This document shows positions 60,758 through 64,000 of a stretch of DNA of 64,000 bases, in pieces. The stretch's first letter is position 1; each line of letters begins with the position of its first letter. This DNA comes from Robinsoniella peoriensis. Its GTDB lineage: Bacteria; Bacillota; Clostridia; Lachnospirales; Lachnospiraceae. The stretch lies in assembly GCF_000797495.1 (NCBI RefSeq), contig NZ_JTGN01000017.1, positions 1 to 64,000 of the forward strand. Reading direction: 5' to 3'. Below the pieces are notes generated by a model. That model was not told the DNA's origin. It searched no databases and worked only from the letters and a program-made list of their open reading frames with translations. A program made the position numbers and the translations under genes.

Positions 60758-63463
60758 ATGTATACAGAAAAAAATACGTTAAGTGAATTATTAGAACATG
60801 AAACGGTAATGGAGTTGTTTGAGAAGATTGCCCCCGGTATGAAAGACAGTCCGGCGATGGCGTTTATGAAAGATCTGTCGTTAGAAGTAGTGATGGAGAC
60901 AGCAGGGGAAAAAGCAAGACCCATGTACTTATTGTTAATTGATGCAGCAAATGGCAAAGAGGTAGACTATACTCCGGTAGACCCGAAGCATTTAAAGCCA
61001 GAACTTATGGGTGAGAAAAATGTAGAATATGATATTGACGATATCGACGGTTCTATGTATATGCTGGATCATAAGTTCTCCGGTTGTGTCATGGTGCAAT
61101 TTTCAAAAACGATGGCAGAAGATGGATATGGCACGGTGACATGTGAAGACGAAGTGCTGCCGGAGGGAACAATCAAAGCGATTGCTGCCGCCGGGGGAAT
61201 GCAGATGTGCGGCATTCCGGTTCGGGGTAAGTTTCAGAAGTATGACAGGGACTACGAGCTCTTATTAGAGGGTTTCAAAGATACGGACGGCAATATCATG
61301 GAACCTGTAACGATCACCGTACATACATTGCCGAAGCCAGAGCCGGACCATACTTATACAGAGCATGACGCAGTTGCATTACAGGCAGCGAGAGAAGGGA
61401 TTGTGTTGCTGAAAAATGACAGGCAGCTGCTTCCAGTTGCGAAGGACAGTAAACTATGTCTAAGGGGGGCGGAAGAATTTCGTGTCGGTGCAACAGGTGC
61501 CGGAAGAATCAATCCGCGCTATAGTATGGGACTGCTTCGGGCGATTGTAGACTACAGTGATTTTACAATCACCGAAAATAGCGAAGTTGTGGTCATTGTA
61601 ATCAGTCGCCCTTCTGGAGAGAATTTTGACAACACGGTAGAGAAAGGGAAATTCTATTTATCGCTGGAAGAAGAAAATACACTGGAAGAATTAAAAAACA
61701 GTGGGAAACAAATAATTGCTGTTATCAATTCCGGTTATCCGATGGATACCTCATGGCTTGAGACATACGATGTTACAGCTGCTCTGTGGTGCGGATTCCC
61801 AGGCATGTGCGGTGGCACAGCGGTGGTGGAAGTGCTAGATGGCCGGGTGAATCCATCCGGGAAATTGCCGGATACGTGGAGCATTTGTTACCAGGATATT
61901 CCGGCGAGCAGGAATTTTTATATACCAGAAGAGGGTGAGGAACCGCTCGGGGCGGATGATGGTATTTTTATAGATACCTGGTATGAAGAAGGTATCTATG
62001 TAGGATATCGTTACTTTGAGACGTTTGATAAGCCGGTAGCATTTCCGTTTGGGTTTGGACTGTCGTATACAAGTTTTGATATAGAAGCGGTCATGCATGA
62101 TGATGGAGTCGTACAAGTAACAGTGAAGAATACCGGAGCAGTGAAAGGAAAAGAAGTGGTGCAGGTCTATGCTGCCATTCCGGAAGGCAGGCTGGACCAG
62201 CCGTCGCTCCGGCTGGTCGGATTTGTGAAGACAGATGACCTGGAGCCGGGGGCTAAGCAGGAACTGGCAATCAATATCGACAAAAAGAATCTCGCATCCT
62301 TTTGTGAAGAAATGGCCAGTTGGATCATGGAAGCAGGAATCTATGAGTTTTTTGCCGGAAATTCCATAAAATCACTGACAAGCTGTGGAACTATTGTGGT
62401 CAGAACAGAGGAAGTGCTGTATAAATCAGAAAACCTGATGAAACTTCCGGTAGAAATGGATGTCTTTTCAAAGCGGAAGAATAATTTTCCGACGGGATTG
62501 TATTCCGGAATTAAAGAGAATGTAATAGAGCTTACCCCTAAATCAGCAAGAAAATCATATAAAGAAGAGAATACCGGATTTGACGATTTTGTTGACCGGT
62601 TGTCGATAGAGGAATTAGCCCGTCTCAGCGTCTGTGCTTCCCATGGCTGGGGAATGCACGAAAAAGGAGAGGCAGGCAGGATTTACCGTCTGGAAGGTTA
62701 TGATATGCCTGACTATGTAGTGGCTGACGGGAATAACGGTGTGAATGTCAAGAAAAAGAATATTGGTATGCCTTGCAGTAATACGGTATGTGCGACATGG
62801 AATACGAAGCTTGCTTATGAAGTCGGGGCAGTGATTGCAGAAGAAGCCAAAGAACACGATATTCAGATGATCCTGGCACCAGCCATGAATATTCACCGGA
62901 ATCCCCTAAATGGCAGACATCCGGAATATTTCAGTGAGGATCCTTATCTGGCTGGTATCATGGCTGGACATCAGAGTAAAGGGTTAGAAGAGAATGGCGT
63001 GTCAAGTTGTATCAAGCATGTGATTGGTAATAACTGTGAAGCCAGCCGGAAGCGGAATCAAAGTATGATTCCGGAGCGGGCGCTTCGGGAAATCTATCTG
63101 AAAGTATTCGAGATTTCGATATCTGTTCATAATCCCGATTCCCTGATGACTGGCTATAATGCAGTGAATGGCTGCTTCACAGGGGCAGACGAAGAGATGC
63201 TGCAGGGAATATTCCGGCGGGAGTTCGGATTTGACGGGTTTGTGATGACGGACTGGAGCGCCTATGATACTTCTGGTGTGGTAGAGCCGGTGCAGGCTGG
63301 GAATGCCTGGATGACACCGGGAACAGCAGATGATACATATGTGGCTCCAATAATAGAAGGAGTAAAGAAAGGTGACATTGATTTAGAGCGATTAAGAGCG
63401 AACGTAAGGTCGATGCTCAGAGTGGTACAGAAGAGAACCGGAAAAGATATGGGTGTGAAATAA
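60758..63463 (+). CDS. Glycoside hydrolase family 3 with swapped domain order
   Basis: This 901-residue cytoplasmic enzyme begins with a helical module at 1-65 (LSELLEHETVMELFEKIAPG) and a beta domain (70-200). The GH3 C-terminal domain follows (about 205-430, with LLKNDRQLLPV and GFPGMCGGTAVVEVLDGRVN), then the Fn3-like domain (about 440-550). The GH3 N-terminal barrel comes last (about 600-901), with CIKHVIGNN and nucleophile Asp832 in VMTDWSAYD. Classical GH3 enzymes have the barrel first; a swapped order is known in some Clostridia. AAAGGAGG precedes the ATG. Beta-glucosidase or xylosidase activity is likely. Confidence 0.93.
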   Translation: MYTEKNTLSELLEHETVMELFEKIAPGMKDSPAMAFMKDLSLEVVMETAGEKARPMYLLLIDAANGKEVDYTPVDPKHLKPELMGEKNVEYDIDDIDGSMYMLDHKFSGCVMVQFSKTMAEDGYGTVTCEDEVLPEGTIKAIAAAGGMQMCGIPVRGKFQKYDRDYELLLEGFKDTDGNIMEPVTITVHTLPKPEPDHTYTEHDAVALQAAREGIVLLKNDRQLLPVAKDSKLCLRGAEEFRVGATGAGRINPRYSMGLLRAIVDYSDFTITENSEVVVIVISRPSGENFDNTVEKGKFYLSLEEENTLEELKNSGKQIIAVINSGYPMDTSWLETYDVTAALWCGFPGMCGGTAVVEVLDGRVNPSGKLPDTWSICYQDIPASRNFYIPEEGEEPLGADDGIFIDTWYEEGIYVGYRYFETFDKPVAFPFGFGLSYTSFDIEAVMHDDGVVQVTVKNTGAVKGKEVVQVYAAIPEGRLDQPSLRLVGFVKTDDLEPGAKQELAINIDKKNLASFCEEMASWIMEAGIYEFFAGNSIKSLTSCGTIVVRTEEVLYKSENLMKLPVEMDVFSKRKNNFPTGLYSGIKENVIELTPKSARKSYKEENTGFDDFVDRLSIEELARLSVCASHGWGMHEKGEAGRIYRLEGYDMPDYVVADGNNGVNVKKKNIGMPCSNTVCATWNTKLAYEVGAVIAEEAKEHDIQMILAPAMNIHRNPLNGRHPEYFSEDPYLAGIMAGHQSKGLEENGVSSCIKHVIGNNCEASRKRNQSMIPERALREIYLKVFEISISVHNPDSLMTGYNAVNGCFTGADEEMLQGIFRREFGFDGFVMTDWSAYDTSGVVEPVQAGNAWMTPGTADDTYVAPIIEGVKKGDIDLERLRANVRSMLRVVQKRTGKDMGVK

Positions 63464-63534
63464 GAATAAAAGACTAAATCTGTCTTCAGAGCAGGTATTA
63501 TAGATATCATGTATCGTACAAGGGAGGAATGAGA

Positions 63535-64000
63535 ATGCCGGCAATCAGTGTGTTAATGAAACCAGCTTCAGGGATGTGTAATATGACTTGTGCTTACTGC
63601 TTCTATTGTGATGAAAGTAGCAAGCGGGATCGGCAGTCTTATGGATTTATGGCAGAGGAGACACTAAAAAATGTCATTCGTAAAACAATGCCAAATGCAA
63701 CCGGATTGATTTCGTATGCATATCAGGGCGGAGAACCATCGCTGCGGGGGTTGGACTTTTTTGAAAAGGCAGTGTACTACCAGAACAAATATAACCACAA
63801 TGGTGTGAAGGTATATAATGCATTTCAAACGAATGGATTCGCCATGGATGAAGCGTGGTGCCGATTCTTTAAACAGCATCATTTTCTGGTAGGTCTGTCT
63901 GTAGATGGAACAAAGAGCACCCATGATCTATATCGCCATGACAAAGAAGGGAATGGGACCTATGAACGGGTTATAAATGCGGCTAGGCTCATGGATCAGC
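63535..64000 (+). CDS. Anaerobic sulfatase-maturating enzyme, radical SAM (partial)
   Basis: The first 155 residues are visible; the gene runs off the window. MPAISVLMKPASGMCNMTCA leads into the radical-SAM cluster motif CNMTCAYC (Cys15, Cys19, Cys22), then AYQGGEPSLRGLDFFEKAV and FQTNGF, as in anSME proteins. AGGGAGG is seven bases before the ATG at 63535; ATG 63529 is too close to it. It would oxidise Cys49 of the sulfatase at 55591 to formylglycine using S-adenosylmethionine. Confidence 0.93.
   Translation, partial: MPAISVLMKPASGMCNMTCAYCFYCDESSKRDRQSYGFMAEETLKNVIRKTMPNATGLISYAYQGGEPSLRGLDFFEKAVYYQNKYNHNGVKVYNAFQTNGFAMDEAWCRFFKQHHFLVGLSVDGTKSTHDLYRHDKEGNGTYERVINAARLMDQ

Overview
The window looks like chromosome of a gut-type Gram-positive anaerobe of the Clostridia, most likely Lachnospiraceae. 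The reasons are strong AGGAGG-type ribosome binding sites before nearly every gene, many sugar ABC and GPH-type transporters paired with AraC/YesN regulators, cytoplasmic glycoside hydrolases without signal peptides, lipoproteins with Gram-positive lipoboxes, an EFR1-type flavodoxin-ferredoxin and a radical-SAM sulfatase-maturing enzyme. No rRNA, tRNA, CRISPR array or intact mobile element was seen.

Layout. (1) 0-1.5 kb: a ~340-nt inverted repeat, a GNAT acetyltransferase, and a remnant of an alpha/beta hydrolase beside a palindrome. (2) 1.6-9.0 kb: a sugar ABC transporter operon (binding lipoprotein, two permeases) continuing into a YesM-type histidine kinase, an ADP-ribosylglycohydrolase-family enzyme and a YesN-type response regulator. 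(3) 9.2-16.4 kb: a LacI regulator facing a GH32-like hydrolase, a second ABC transporter and a GH172 enzyme, with a clear ATGCAC-NN-GTGCAT operator; this reads as a fructan or difructose-anhydride type locus. (4) 16.5-25 kb: mixed genes: a lipoprotein with an internal duplication, a metallophosphoesterase, an XRE/membrane pair, EFR1, a pentapeptide-repeat protein and a large hybrid histidine kinase with two periplasmic-binding domains. (5) 25.2-30.2 kb: a fucose-isomerase-like protein, FGGY kinase, class II aldolase and PocR-AraC regulator, together a complete-looking but unassigned sugar pathway. (6) 30.3-36.6 kb: a small DUF4367/DUF6147 gene pair, a decayed second copy of it, a frameshifted GPH symporter and a GH5-like glucanase. 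(7) 36.6-64 kb: a long utilisation region with four intact GPH symporters, two GH78 alpha-L-rhamnosidases, an esterase, a GH2 enzyme, an RpiB-like isomerase, a Cys-type sulfatase, a domain-swapped GH3 enzyme and the start of an anaerobic sulfatase-maturing enzyme, controlled by AraC and TetR regulators.

How it works together: region 7 reads as a cytoplasmic pathway. GPH symporters would import small rhamnose-containing, possibly sulfated and esterified glycosides. The esterase, sulfatase (activated by the radical-SAM enzyme), rhamnosidases, GH2 and GH3 would then dismantle them. The region shows repeated duplication and decay: a regulator fused to an esterase tail, a TetR 3' relic, and a lone Fn3-like domain. 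Between the second rhamnosidase and the sulfatase lies a non-coding stretch with a multi-branched RNA-like fold and a chain of perfect hairpins, which is the most novel-looking element here. A small helical module shared by the second rhamnosidase (C-terminus) and the GH3 enzyme (N-terminus) is also noteworthy.
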